Assembly (NCBI GenBank): GCA_024643425.1
Contig: JAHEMY010000018.1
Coordinates: 1 to 32,037 of the forward strand
DNA length: 32,037 bases
Direction: 5' to 3'
DNA from: Flavobacteriaceae bacterium
GTDB taxonomy: Bacteria > Bacteroidota > Bacteroidia > Flavobacteriales > Flavobacteriaceae
Shown: in pieces, positions 15,865 to 24,664 of the stretch
Position numbering within the stretch: the stretch's first letter is position 1
Layout: every line of letters begins with the position of its first letter
Notes under the pieces: model-generated
The model's database searches: none
Seen by the model: the letters and a program-made list of their open reading frames with translations, nothing else
What the model was told of the DNA's origin: nothing
Program-made: the position numbers and the translations under genes

Positions 15865-18123
15865 CTAGTTATTGGGTGGCGTCTTTTCAATAATATAGTT
15901 TGTTATAACATTATATAAGTGTCTGCTCGTATTGCTGCCTTCGTAGATGCCATGTGAACGATTTGGATATGCCATCATATCAAATTGCTTGTTTTCTTTG
16001 ATCAACTCGTTTATTAATAGCTCTGCACTTTGGTAATGCACATTATCATCTGCGGTACCGTGGATTATCATTAAGTTTCCTTTTAAGTTCTTGGCATATG
16101 TTATGGGAGATCCATTGACAAAATCCTCCATATTCTCTTGTGGCAATCCCATATAACGCTCTTGATAAATGTTATCATAGATCAATTGGTTCGATACCGC
16201 GGCAACAGCCACCCCGGTTTGATAAATTTCGGGATATTTAAACATCAAATTTAATGTCATGGTGCCTCCTCCACTCCATCCCCAAACTGCGGTCCGGTTT
16301 TCATCTAAATAATCAAGTTTCAAAATTTCCTTGGCTGCAAAGGCTTGATCATTTGCATTAATGAGACCAATCTTTCTATAAATACTTTTCCGCCATGCAC
16401 TTCCATTTAAACAAGGGGTTCCACGGTTGTCCATATCGATAATTATATAGCCTTTTTGAGCCATTAAGATATTGATAAACCCAATTTGATTATCCAGTGC
16501 CACTTGTCCCCAAGGTTCTCCATACACGTGAAACAATACAGGATACTTCTTTTTCGAATCAAAATCCGGAGGCAAAACCATTCTCGCGTCAATCGTGATT
16601 CCCTCCTCGGTGGTCACTTTAGTGAACTTAACTTCAGGAAGTTTGAGGGTATTTAATTTGCTATTGTAAGAGGCGTTATCCACTAGGGTTTTGATCACTT
16701 TATGATCGGGCAGGTTAATGAATCGCACCGTTCTTACTTGCGTTGCACTTTGATGGGTATGAATGGCATACTTCGCATTTGGGGCTATGTTATAGCTGTT
16801 CAAGCCAGAAAACTCGGCAGGTGTGATGCGCTTATCTTTTCCATTTCCTTTTAAATCGGTCCAATACAAATAGCGTTGTGTGGTATTATCAGGAGACGCG
16901 ATATAATACACATGATTCTTGGTGGTCGCTTGCAGCGAGGCTATATCATACTCGAAAGGTGTGACCAATGTTTTTTTACCATTCCCAATATTCACCTTAT
17001 AAATATGACGCCATGCGTCGGTTTCCGTCATTCGAAGAAAAGCTTCCCCTCCATCCACCAGCGTCAAATCATTACTGCCCCAATTATTAGAAGAAACGTC
17101 CGGATAATCAATATCCACCCAGGTATCTTCCGATTCGGTATATATTTTTTCAAGCTTCTGACTTGTTGGCTTATATGACCATACGGTAAGTTTGTTTTGA
17201 TGCCTATTCATTTGTTGGATAAGGAGTAAATCATGATTCACCCATTGCATCCCCGGGATGTAATTCTCCCGTTCTCCCCCTTCAAGTGCCACCCAGTTTA
17301 TTTGATTGGTTGTTAAATTCACCATACCAATTTTTGCTGCGGAAGGAGGGTCGCCCACCTTTGGGTACTGAATGGGTATAGGTTTCGAATAAATAGAATC
17401 TGTATTGTTGATCATGTAGAAGGTGCCGGTATCGGAGGCATCTAAGTGCCAAAAAGCTAAATGGGTGCCAGCATCATTGAAGCTGAATCCATCTCTTTTT
17501 CCGAATTCTTCTTCGTACACCCAATCGAAAGTTCCATTAATGATGTCTCCATCGCCATCCTTGGTGAGTTGGACGATTTTATGCGTTTCTAAATTTTCTC
17601 TATAAATATTGAATTTATGAACATAAAAAGCCTCTTGATTGTTGCTTGATAGCTTAGCGAACATGAGCGAGGATGGCTCAAAAGAAGCGCCTAATTTCAC
17701 CAAAGATTCATTTTTTAGGTCATAGATCCAATAATCGCCTTTTGTGTTCGATCTCCACACCCTACTCGAATTGGTGAAGAATAATACCTTACTGCCGTCA
17801 TTTGAAATGGTAAAACTTTCGATGGCTAAAGACCCTTCGGGTATTTGTAACTTTTCTGCCGAAACAAATATGCTTCGCCTTTGCGTAGCGCTGGAATAAT
17901 GAGCCAATTCATCTGCCCCTTCTAAGGTTTTCGACTTTTCAATAATGATATATCCCTCTCCGTCTTCATCCCACTGAATCGGACGTTCATATTCTTGTCT
18001 AAATTCCCCGGAGAATATGCGGTCAATTGTCAAAACACCTTCCTCTGCCGCAACCTGGGCATATGATTGAAAACCGATAAGCAGGAATCCAATGAATAAG
18101 ACTTCACTAATTTTTAGTTTCAT
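15865..18123 (-). CDS. Dipeptidyl-peptidase IV-like S9 peptidase
   Basis: A 752-residue exported serine exopeptidase that removes X-Pro or X-Ala dipeptides from peptide N-termini. A signal peptide covers about 1-22 (ends SYAQ). An eight-bladed propeller follows, with the substrate-anchoring double-glutamate motif WVYEEEFGKRDGF (E204-E206). The C-terminal alpha/beta hydrolase domain has HVYGEPWGQ (oxyanion tyrosine Y534), GWSGGG with the nucleophile S617, HGTADDNVHY with the acid at D692 or D693, and H724 in NRSHGIYEG. All catalytic parts are intact and the length is normal. The start lies 10 bases after the stop of a DUF6090-type gene, so it is very likely the third gene of that operon. Confidence 0.93.
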   Translation of the reverse strand: MKLKISEVLFIGFLLIGFQSYAQVAAEEGVLTIDRIFSGEFRQEYERPIQWDEDGEGYIIIEKSKTLEGADELAHYSSATQRRSIFVSAEKLQIPEGSLAIESFTISNDGSKVLFFTNSSRVWRSNTKGDYWIYDLKNESLVKLGASFEPSSLMFAKLSSNNQEAFYVHKFNIYRENLETHKIVQLTKDGDGDIINGTFDWVYEEEFGKRDGFSFNDAGTHLAFWHLDASDTGTFYMINNTDSIYSKPIPIQYPKVGDPPSAAKIGMVNLTTNQINWVALEGGERENYIPGMQWVNHDLLLIQQMNRHQNKLTVWSYKPTSQKLEKIYTESEDTWVDIDYPDVSSNNWGSNDLTLVDGGEAFLRMTETDAWRHIYKVNIGNGKKTLVTPFEYDIASLQATTKNHVYYIASPDNTTQRYLYWTDLKGNGKDKRITPAEFSGLNSYNIAPNAKYAIHTHQSATQVRTVRFINLPDHKVIKTLVDNASYNSKLNTLKLPEVKFTKVTTEEGITIDARMVLPPDFDSKKKYPVLFHVYGEPWGQVALDNQIGFINILMAQKGYIIIDMDNRGTPCLNGSAWRKSIYRKIGLINANDQAFAAKEILKLDYLDENRTAVWGWSGGGTMTLNLMFKYPEIYQTGVAVAAVSNQLIYDNIYQERYMGLPQENMEDFVNGSPITYAKNLKGNLMIIHGTADDNVHYQSAELLINELIKENKQFDMMAYPNRSHGIYEGSNTSRHLYNVITNYIIEKTPPNN

Positions 18124-18132
18124 AATTTATTT

Positions 18133-18858
18133 CTATTCGTTAATCTCTTGATCGATAAGTTGAATAATCTTTTCACTTTTCTGCTTTAGTCTATGAAAAT
18201 TTGTTGCTTCCCATTGCCTAAGATCATGGGTATACCCTAGCCATGATTTATAATATTGATTTTCTCTGAGTGCAGCATAATTGACCGGAATAATTCCATT
18301 ATCGCCATTACCCAAATCAAAATTCTTGAAAAGTTCGAATTGCCTTTCTTTGGCAAGTTCAAAATCTCGAGAACTATTATTCTGTAAGTTAATTTGATAG
18401 CCAACCCATTTATCATAATAGTCGCTAAGCAATAAACGTAAACTATCATTTTCTACAAGATCAGGGCCTTTTATTTTTAAAGTTTCATAAGGTCCTGAGG
18501 TATGCACGAATCTTGTGGTATTCAATGCTCTTGAAAAATGTATGCTTAACGAATCGTGATATGGCAGACCTTCGGCAATAGCCCTTCCAAGAATTGTACA
18601 GGAATTAGCCGCCAGCTCATGCTCGCGGATGTTTGCTTGTATATCAATCCCATCACTTTCAAGTGCTGATTTCATTTCCGTTAAAATCTTTATTTCTTCC
18701 GTCTTTAGTTTTCGGTGTTCGTTCCAATTGTTAAGCTGTAAAGCGATTAGGATTCCAATCACCACCAATACGATCTCCCCAAAGGCATATTTCAAATAAC
18801 GGCCGGTTTTGTTCTGCTCCATTAAGTTTAATCTTATCTGCCTAAAGAATTTAATCAC
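18133..18858 (-). CDS. DUF6090-type single-TM protein (paralogue A, short form)
   Basis: A 241-residue protein with the family head: a basic tail MIKFFRQIRLNLMEQNKTG, then KYAFGE and one helix (about 27-42, IVLVVIGILIALQ). The positive-inside rule puts the tail in the cytoplasm and the remaining 195 residues in the periplasm. The outer part is mostly helical with coiled-coil character and holds GPYETLK-KGPDLVENDSLRLLLSDYYD, a motif shared with the gene upstream (B). It starts with GTG inside the last codons of B (8-base overlap), and the S9 peptidase follows after 10 bases. Function is unknown. The same head is found in four more genes in this window. Confidence 0.85.
   Translation of the reverse strand: MIKFFRQIRLNLMEQNKTGRYLKYAFGEIVLVVIGILIALQLNNWNEHRKLKTEEIKILTEMKSALESDGIDIQANIREHELAANSCTILGRAIAEGLPYHDSLSIHFSRALNTTRFVHTSGPYETLKIKGPDLVENDSLRLLLSDYYDKWVGYQINLQNNSSRDFELAKERQFELFKNFDLGNGDNGIIPVNYAALRENQYYKSWLGYTHDLRQWEATNFHRLKQKSEKIIQLIDQEINE
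18773..18822. repeat. 50-bp perfect direct repeat, copy 1
   Basis: This stretch encodes the tail/helix part of paralogue A (EQNKTGRYLKYAFGEI) and is identical over 50 bases to 19548-19597 in paralogue B. Codon choice is the same at every third position, which points to recent duplication or gene conversion. Confidence 0.85.
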
Positions 18859-19633
18859 TTGTCTCCCAATTATTTTGTGGTATGTTGGCTAATACATCAT
18901 CGATTTCTAACTCCTTGTCCAATAATTTAAGTAATCGTTCACTCGCCTTCCTGAGGTTATCCAAACGCGATATGGCTTCATTGTTCTCGCCACCTGCTTG
19001 CATGATTAATTTCAACACGGCAGGATCTTTCATCGCAGAGGCTTTTACACGAACATCCATAATAGGCGCTTTATCAAGAACTTGAATTACGCTTACTTCA
19101 CACATGATGAATAAATTATTTAACCTTGCTTCCTTTCTTTCATCTGTATATTTTACAATAAAATTATCTGCTCTCGGTAATCGAAAGTCGTACATGTCTG
19201 TGAGCAACTGTCGAATTGAGTCATTTGAGATTCGGTCGATTCCGGTCGACTTTATAGCCTCATATGCCCCTTTGTGGTAGTTGAATTGAAAGCCATAATT
19301 CATCATCATGGCATATTTCCTCAATGAATCCAAATCCGGATTATCCGTTCCGTAATAACCCATGAGACCTTTTGATCCTTTCATTGCTCGATCGGCTCGC
19401 TTTGCAATCATACTAAAGTAAATAGTATCTTGAATAAGTTCATTTCGAATCTCGTTAAGCATTTTAACTTCAAAGGCCCGTGCTTTTTTCAACTCATTAT
19501 AATTATTAATCTGCAATGCAAGGAGGATTCCGATTACTACTAGGATAATCTCCCCAAAGGCATATTTCAAATAACGGCCGGTTTTGTTCTGCTCCATGAG
19601 CTGGTATCTTATTTGGCGAAAGAATTTAATCAT
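18851..19633 (-). CDS. DUF6090-type single-TM protein (paralogue B, short form)
   Basis: A 260-residue protein with the same head as its neighbours (MIKFFRQIRYQLMEQNKTG, KYAFGE, helix IILVVIGILLALQ at about 28-42), followed by a periplasmic helical domain. It has GAYEAIK-TGIDRISNDSIRQLLTDMYD, a clear counterpart of the motif in paralogue A. It is the first gene of the B-A-DPP-IV operon. The leader of about 13-15 nt holds an inverted repeat that covers a -7-like box. Paralogues A and B share a 50-bp identical DNA stretch although the rest of the proteins differ strongly. Function is unknown. Confidence 0.85.
   Translation of the reverse strand: MIKFFRQIRYQLMEQNKTGRYLKYAFGEIILVVIGILLALQINNYNELKKARAFEVKMLNEIRNELIQDTIYFSMIAKRADRAMKGSKGLMGYYGTDNPDLDSLRKYAMMMNYGFQFNYHKGAYEAIKSTGIDRISNDSIRQLLTDMYDFRLPRADNFIVKYTDERKEARLNNLFIMCEVSVIQVLDKAPIMDVRVKASAMKDPAVLKLIMQAGGENNEAISRLDNLRKASERLLKLLDKELEIDDVLANIPQNNWETSD
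19548..19597. repeat. 50-bp perfect direct repeat, copy 2
   Basis: Identical to 18773-18822, in the same orientation and at the same place in the paralogous gene (tail and membrane-helix start of paralogue B). The copies are 775 bases apart. Confidence 0.85.
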
Positions 19634-19646
19634 AAAGTATCTAATC

Positions 19647-19663
19647 GGTTATTAAATATAACC
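19647..19663 (-). promoter_or_regulatory. Inverted repeat covering a -7-like box upstream of the B-A-DPP-IV operon
   Basis: GGTTAT-N5-ATAACC is a perfect 6-bp inverted repeat 14 bases upstream of the start at 19633. On the minus strand TATATTTA (19653-19660), one base from TAnnTTTG, lies inside it. A protein bound here would block the promoter. No good -33 box is visible. Confidence 0.35.
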
Positions 19664-19839
19664 AATGTTTTGCGATATAAAGCTCACACAATTCTGTAAG
19701 TTATTTGAAGGTATAAATTATTACCAATAGCCGCAATCCGAGCTCATTAATTATAACTCGTAAGAAGAGTACAATGACTAAATAAATCCTTGTCAAATAA
19801 TCGGAACATTATAGATTGCCGTTAGACAAACTACTTAGA

Positions 19840-21417
19840 TCATTCCTTAATAAACTTCGTGATTAAAAAAGTATCTTCACATTGTATCGAACAAAGATAA
19901 AGTCCAGAAACAAGATCCGCTACATCCAATAATATTCGATTTTTCCCTTGAATCACCTCAAAATTGCCAATTGTTTTAAGCCTTTTCCCTTGTAAATTGA
20001 AAATTACGATTTCTCCTTCAGAAGAAATATTCGATTCAAATTCTAACGTGGTTGTGGCAGAAACAGGATTTGGAGACATGAGAAGTTTACTCGTGTCTAC
20101 ATCAAAAGAATCTATTCCTAGGGGTTTTCCAAAATAATGATAGACCGTCATATCGCTGGAACTTATGGCATACAAACTGCCATTACTTGCTAACATGGTT
20201 GCCAATCCCCAACCACCATAGATATTTGGTGTATCCATCCAAATCTGGGTTCCTGAACCATTATAAGCAACAATAGGCATTTGTAAAAAAGAAGGGTTGT
20301 TGGGGTCTGGTGATGGTCCGCCTTTGCCTGTAACGATTACCTCACCATCCGGTTTTGATGTAATATGATAAGGTTCTTCATCATTAAAAGCGGATGCATC
20401 ATAAATTGCGTGCCAGAGCAAATTGCCATTGCTATCTGTTTGAAATGTTTTCCAATCGAAATAGGGAGAACTAAGCGATGAAATTCCATAACCAATAGCA
20501 CTTAAACGACCATTAGAATAAACCATTTTACTAGCCAATTCCATCCCCTCGAAATCAAAATGATGAACCCATAAAAGCGAGCCAAATGAATCAAATTTTG
20601 TGATGGTCATGTCGTAGCCGCTGGTGGGTGAAACGGCATTGTTTAAACTACTTAAAACATACACATTCAAATTTTCATCGATTTCAACGTCCGACGCAAT
20701 AATCCCTTCAACCGCTGCGGTCCACAATAAATTTCCACTCGTATCAAAAACAAAAACGGGACCAACATTGGTGGTAGGGCTGCCAGTAACCATCACGATT
20801 TGTGTTCCCATAATTTTTATTGAGCTAAAATTTCTAGGTAAATTTTCCAAACTGGAACTCGTGAAGATCAAATTGCCATTCGTATCCAATTTGTAGAGTA
20901 TAGCTCCTTCCGGGGAATTCACGGTCGAGCCAATATAAAGATTTCCGGAATCGTCCATGACACTTCGCATATTGAAACGGTTCAGAGAAGTTATGGTAAT
21001 GGAGATTGGCAAGATCGTGCGCCAAAGCAACATGCCGGACGGATTGTATTTCAACACCACAATATCTGTTGGATAATCCCATCCAGTGGATGCGCTGTAG
21101 GAATAAATATTTCCGACAACAAAAATATTGCCATTGGCATCCGAATCGATCCAATTGGATTTTTCATGAATCCCCGATATCCCCGATACATCCTCAACTT
21201 CCCATTGAAGGTTTCCGGAAATATCATACTTCCGAACAAATAACCTGTCATTTTGCAAAAAGCCCGTAACGATAAGATTGTCATTAGGATCAATCGTACT
21301 CATTACTGATGTTTTGGAATAATTACCTGCACCTTGCATCCAATCGAATGTATATTGTGCGTGAGTCACACCCAGGGCCATTATAAGTAGGCTCCATGGA
21401 AAAATCAATCTTTTCAT
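19840..21417 (-). CDS. T9SS-exported beta-propeller repeat protein
   Basis: A 525-residue secreted protein. A signal peptide covers about 1-20 (ends THAQ). The body has about seven repeats of roughly 50 residues, each with a turn of the type S/NGNLLW (for example SGNLQW, SGMLLW, SGNLLW, FGSLLW, NGNLLW), which is the pattern of SBBP/PQQ-like beta-propellers. The last 78 residues (about 448-525), starting MSPNPVSATTTLEF and ending DTFLITKFIKE, are a type A T9SS sorting domain that sends the protein to the cell surface or medium. It lies between the two DUF6090 groups on the same strand, with 206-274 base gaps on both sides, so it is probably its own unit. No catalytic motif was seen; binding or adhesion is likely. 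Confidence 0.87.
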   Translation of the reverse strand: MKRLIFPWSLLIMALGVTHAQYTFDWMQGAGNYSKTSVMSTIDPNDNLIVTGFLQNDRLFVRKYDISGNLQWEVEDVSGISGIHEKSNWIDSDANGNIFVVGNIYSYSASTGWDYPTDIVVLKYNPSGMLLWRTILPISITITSLNRFNMRSVMDDSGNLYIGSTVNSPEGAILYKLDTNGNLIFTSSSLENLPRNFSSIKIMGTQIVMVTGSPTTNVGPVFVFDTSGNLLWTAAVEGIIASDVEIDENLNVYVLSSLNNAVSPTSGYDMTITKFDSFGSLLWVHHFDFEGMELASKMVYSNGRLSAIGYGISSLSSPYFDWKTFQTDSNGNLLWHAIYDASAFNDEEPYHITSKPDGEVIVTGKGGPSPDPNNPSFLQMPIVAYNGSGTQIWMDTPNIYGGWGLATMLASNGSLYAISSSDMTVYHYFGKPLGIDSFDVDTSKLLMSPNPVSATTTLEFESNISSEGEIVIFNLQGKRLKTIGNFEVIQGKNRILLDVADLVSGLYLCSIQCEDTFLITKFIKE

Positions 21418-21494
21418 AATTGGCTAAGAGTTTGAAAACCAGAAATCAAAGTGATTAAATGTACTCGAATTTTCTCATGATTTTTATCATACAT

Positions 21495-21509
21495 TGAAAT
21501 TAAATTTCA
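21495..21509. repeat. Palindrome upstream of the T9SS propeller gene
   Basis: TGAAATT-A-AATTTCA is a 15-base palindrome with one central base, 78 bases before the start at 21417. It is possibly an operator; it is A/T-rich, so chance is not excluded. Confidence 0.3.
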
Positions 21510-21647
21510 GTGACAGATAACACGATGGTCGCCTTTGATGTAATTGCTTAAATAAAGTAAAAGGGCGATGTATCCATGACTTAAAATGCTTGTGGAAGTG
21601 TAAAATTTTGTGTTGAAATATGACGCTGGAGAGACTGTTTCATTGCC

Positions 21648-21693
21648 AAAAAAAATCCTAAAAATTTGTGGCTTTTGATAATGAAGGGATTTT
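21648..21693 (-). terminator. Possible terminator after the three-gene DUF6090 group
   Basis: On the minus strand AAAATCC (21687-21693) can pair with GGATTTT (21652-21658), and the run of T continues to eight bases. It lies at the stop codon of the last gene of the group. The 28-base loop is long, so this is a weak call. Confidence 0.3.
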
Positions 21694-22414
21694 ATCGTTC
21701 TAATTCTTCTCCGACCAAAACTGTAAGTTCGCTATTGATGGTTTCAAAAGCCTTAATTGTTAACAAACTACCTTGGTTGTTGTCGCGAAATGTAATTATT
21801 TCACTTAATAAATCGGTTTTGAAATTTGGGTCTTTAACATCCTTGACCCGAATTGCTTTGTCCTTATCCAAAAGATTAAGATGGGTTCGCAACCCTTCTC
21901 TATTTTCAAAAATCCATAGAAAAAAAGTCTCTATATCTTTAATGGCACTACTTGCCTTATTTTGTTCGAATTCGTAATACCTAGAAATTTTATTGGTCAA
22001 AGTTTCATTTTTAAATCGAACATCGGCATACTTGCTGCGCTCGTAGCCATTTCGAATGGGATAATATCGTTCGAAGGTGATAATTTTTATAAGATCATCG
22101 GAAAGGATCTCTTCATTAATTTCCGGTTCGTTAATATAATCCAACAACCTCAAAATAGAAGATGCTGCCTGCTGCCTTTTTTGAACGATATCGTGAATAA
22201 TTTCTCCATCCTCTTTGAGATTAGCGTAAATTTCTTTCAGAATTGCTTTTTCTGTTCGACGTTCTTGTTTTTGATTGTTCCAATTGCTTACCTGTAAGGC
22301 GATCAAGATTCCTATCACCACGAGAACTATTTCTCCTATGGCATATTTCAGGTAACGCCCAGTTTTGTTCTGTTCCATGAGTTTTTTTCGTGTTCCGCGA
22401 AAGAGCTTGATCAT
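21692..22414 (-). CDS. DUF6090-type single-TM protein (paralogue C, short form)
   Basis: A 240-residue protein with the common head MIKLFRGTRKKLMEQNKTGR, KYAIGE and a helix at about 27-42. The outer domain begins with a highly charged stretch (NNQKQERRTEK) and is helical. It has an NGYERSKYADVRF segment in the place of the GxYExLK motif of A and B. The start overlaps the stop of paralogue D by four bases (ATGA), so the two are translationally coupled. It is the last gene of a three-gene run. Function is unknown. Confidence 0.83.
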   Translation of the reverse strand: MIKLFRGTRKKLMEQNKTGRYLKYAIGEIVLVVIGILIALQVSNWNNQKQERRTEKAILKEIYANLKEDGEIIHDIVQKRQQAASSILRLLDYINEPEINEEILSDDLIKIITFERYYPIRNGYERSKYADVRFKNETLTNKISRYYEFEQNKASSAIKDIETFFLWIFENREGLRTHLNLLDKDKAIRVKDVKDPNFKTDLLSEIITFRDNNQGSLLTIKAFETINSELTVLVGEELER

Positions 22415-23484
22415 TTTTCTATAAATGCTTGGTCTTCTATTAAATCATTCTTTAAATCATCTTCTTTGATAAATGTCAATTCAATTAAACCATTGGAAAA
22501 TTGGATTACATGCTGCCCGTGATTATTGGTATAAATACGATTGAGTCCTCGTTCACCAACTGCATAATAATACTCACCTCCATCCCAATAATAAACTATA
22601 TTATCTCGTCCTTCTACACTTAATTCCAATTGGTTATTCACAAATTCTAAGCTCATTTTTGGCTGATTTTCCGATTCGTGAGGGCCTAAATAAGTTCCCA
22701 AATAAGAAGCGATTTTTTCCTTTGGTGGCGCTGTAACTAACAGCTCATTCTCAGTTTCCGATTCTTTTCCCAACAAGGAGTCGATTTTTTTATAGAGAAC
22801 AATACTCGTCGCCCTGTACTCGTTTGCAGCTCTTGTTATATTTCCTAGATTGTTCATGTATTTTGCGATGCTATTTTTTAAATACGGATTTGACAAAATC
22901 TTGTCGACATACTCTTCCGAATAATTTCCCAACATTCTTTTATAAGCATCGGGTTCTGTTTCAAGTGTTTTTTTCATGTCGCCAAAAACGGTCGATTTAA
23001 TCTCTTCGTTATAGTCGTCTATTTCATTTTGTTGTTCCCTAAACAGATCATTAAAATAAGGCAATAACTCTTTGTATTTGTCAGGTAAGTTTTCGATGTT
23101 GTTCATTAATTGTTCGTGCCCTGTTTTCTTATTACTAAAGGAAACATAATTGCTTTTGAAAAAAATGCTATAGGGATTATCAAGGAACTCTTCCTTTGTC
23201 AACCTGTCGTTCAGTACATTTCGCGACAAAGAATCTTTGGTAATGTATTCATTAAAAATTCGCTTGGCATCTTTAATGTCGGTAAGCAGTTCGTTTTGGA
23301 TTTGAATGAAAATGGATTGAATTTTCTTTTCATTCTGAACCTCATTATATCGGCTATTGATTCCCACGGCTATTAAGATCCCAATTACCACCAGGACAAT
23401 TTCTCCCACCGCATATTTAATGTACTTCCCGGTTTTGTTTTGTTCCATAAGGTTAAGTCTTATTTGCCGAAAGAATTTAATCAT
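22411..23484 (-). CDS. DUF6090-type protein with extra C-terminal beta domain (paralogue D, long form)
   Basis: A 357-residue protein. The head is MIKFFRQIRLNLMEQNKTGK, KYAVGE and a helix (about 28-42). A long helical periplasmic region (about 50-245) follows, with TGHEQLMNNIENLPDKY. From about residue 253 there is an added beta-rich domain that starts IASYLGTYLGP and has LEFVNNQLELSV and HVIQFSNGLIELTF. This pattern resembles the DUF3471/lipocalin-like beta domains attached to some serine hydrolases (weak, by eye). The gene lies 10 bases after paralogue E and overlaps paralogue C by four, in the middle of an operon. Function is unknown; the beta domain suggests ligand binding. Confidence 0.82.
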   Translation of the reverse strand: MIKFFRQIRLNLMEQNKTGKYIKYAVGEIVLVVIGILIAVGINSRYNEVQNEKKIQSIFIQIQNELLTDIKDAKRIFNEYITKDSLSRNVLNDRLTKEEFLDNPYSIFFKSNYVSFSNKKTGHEQLMNNIENLPDKYKELLPYFNDLFREQQNEIDDYNEEIKSTVFGDMKKTLETEPDAYKRMLGNYSEEYVDKILSNPYLKNSIAKYMNNLGNITRAANEYRATSIVLYKKIDSLLGKESETENELLVTAPPKEKIASYLGTYLGPHESENQPKMSLEFVNNQLELSVEGRDNIVYYWDGGEYYYAVGERGLNRIYTNNHGQHVIQFSNGLIELTFIKEDDLKNDLIEDQAFIEK

Positions 23485-23494
23485 CGTTATTTAT

Positions 23495-24559
23495 CTATTT
23501 TGCCACTTTTTTAAATTCTGATTGATCCTTAAGGTAAACGACTTTGATTCCGGTAACCTTATTATCATCATCCTTAATTAGTTCAGCTTCATAATTATTT
23601 CCATAGAGTACTGTATCGTTTTTAAAGAATAGATCATATTCAATGTGAAAAGTAAGATCGACAAAAAACAATCGATCTTCTTTAAATTCTATTTTGTAGG
23701 GATAATCGAAATCCTGTGTAACCCCTGTTTGATCGGTAACTTTAATTAATCTATAATCCCCTTCCACTTCTTCAATAAGTTGAGGCGTTAATGTGATTAA
23801 ATGATGTGGAAAATAGTCCGGAAATTCTTTAGGGTACCCGCTTAATTTCGCAATTTTGTGGTAAGCTCTAATCGAATTATTCCCAAAAGTATCAAGGTGA
23901 TTCCTTAGATTATTTGCAGCATAAGTAAACACGGAAAGTGCGTTTTTATAAAAAGGGTCATTTAAGTAATACGCAATTAATGAATCACTCATTTTATTTT
24001 GGTCTATTTCATAAAACCAAGGTTGATTGGCAGAAAGATCATCCATTAATCGGTCTGTCACTTTGTCGATACGTTCATCGAATTTGTCTATTTCATATTT
24101 GTTGTAAATATAGATTTCATTCAAAGGTTCAATCACTTCCCTAAATTTTTCAGGAATATCATCCAAGTTCGCCATAAGACTATGATATCCATTGCTATGA
24201 ATCTTTAGATGGTAGGCATTCATTCCCACAAAAATTAAGAGAAAGCCTTTATTGGCCTCATAATCCTCACGCTTGAGTTTATTATTAATTGCCAGTTGAA
24301 TAATCGAATCACTTTCTGCATAAAACTTGAAGAGTTCCTTCGATTTTAAGATATCGGCTTCTAAGTCTTTCTGAACTTCTTTTAAAATAGCTTTTATCTT
24401 GCCTTCTGTTTTTCGCTGTTCGTTCCAGATATTTATTTGAAGGGCAATCAAAATCCCTATCACTACTAATACAATCTCCCCAATAGCGTACTTCAGGTAT
24501 TTTCCCGTCTTGTTCTGTTCCAAGAAACTTTGTCTAATATGACGAAAGAATTTAATCAT
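23495..24559 (-). CDS. DUF6090-type protein with extra C-terminal beta domain (paralogue E, long form)
   Basis: A 354-residue protein, the first of three. The head is MIKFFRHIRQSFLEQNKTGK (Leu in place of Met before EQNKTG), KYAIGE and a helix (about 28-42). The helical outer region carries NGYHSLMANLDDIPEKF, the counterpart of a segment in paralogue D. A beta-rich tail from about residue 262 begins IEEVEGDYRLI. D and E are thus a pair of long forms with the same domain order. It starts 105 bases after the M28 peptidase stop, with no convincing promoter in the gap, so it may be read from the peptidase transcript. Function is unknown. Confidence 0.82.
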   Translation of the reverse strand: MIKFFRHIRQSFLEQNKTGKYLKYAIGEIVLVVIGILIALQINIWNEQRKTEGKIKAILKEVQKDLEADILKSKELFKFYAESDSIIQLAINNKLKREDYEANKGFLLIFVGMNAYHLKIHSNGYHSLMANLDDIPEKFREVIEPLNEIYIYNKYEIDKFDERIDKVTDRLMDDLSANQPWFYEIDQNKMSDSLIAYYLNDPFYKNALSVFTYAANNLRNHLDTFGNNSIRAYHKIAKLSGYPKEFPDYFPHHLITLTPQLIEEVEGDYRLIKVTDQTGVTQDFDYPYKIEFKEDRLFFVDLTFHIEYDLFFKNDTVLYGNNYEAELIKDDDNKVTGIKVVYLKDQSEFKKVAK

Positions 24560-24664
24560 GAATACTTTTTAAGAATCCCTTTTACATAAGAGTAAATACC
24601 ATTTAGCATCATTCCATTTTTACTAACTGCCATTTCTCATGTTAATATAGCTAATTTTAGGATA

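Noticed and set aside
20834-21293. Several 80-106-codon frames inside the T9SS propeller gene on both strands.
   Set aside because: They overlap a gene with clear signal peptide, repeats and sorting domain; their translations show no domain and unusual composition.
21944-21960. TGGCAC followed by TTGCC inside paralogue C, on the strand opposite to the gene.
   Set aside because: The distance between the two parts is too short for sigma-54 and the site lies inside a coding region.
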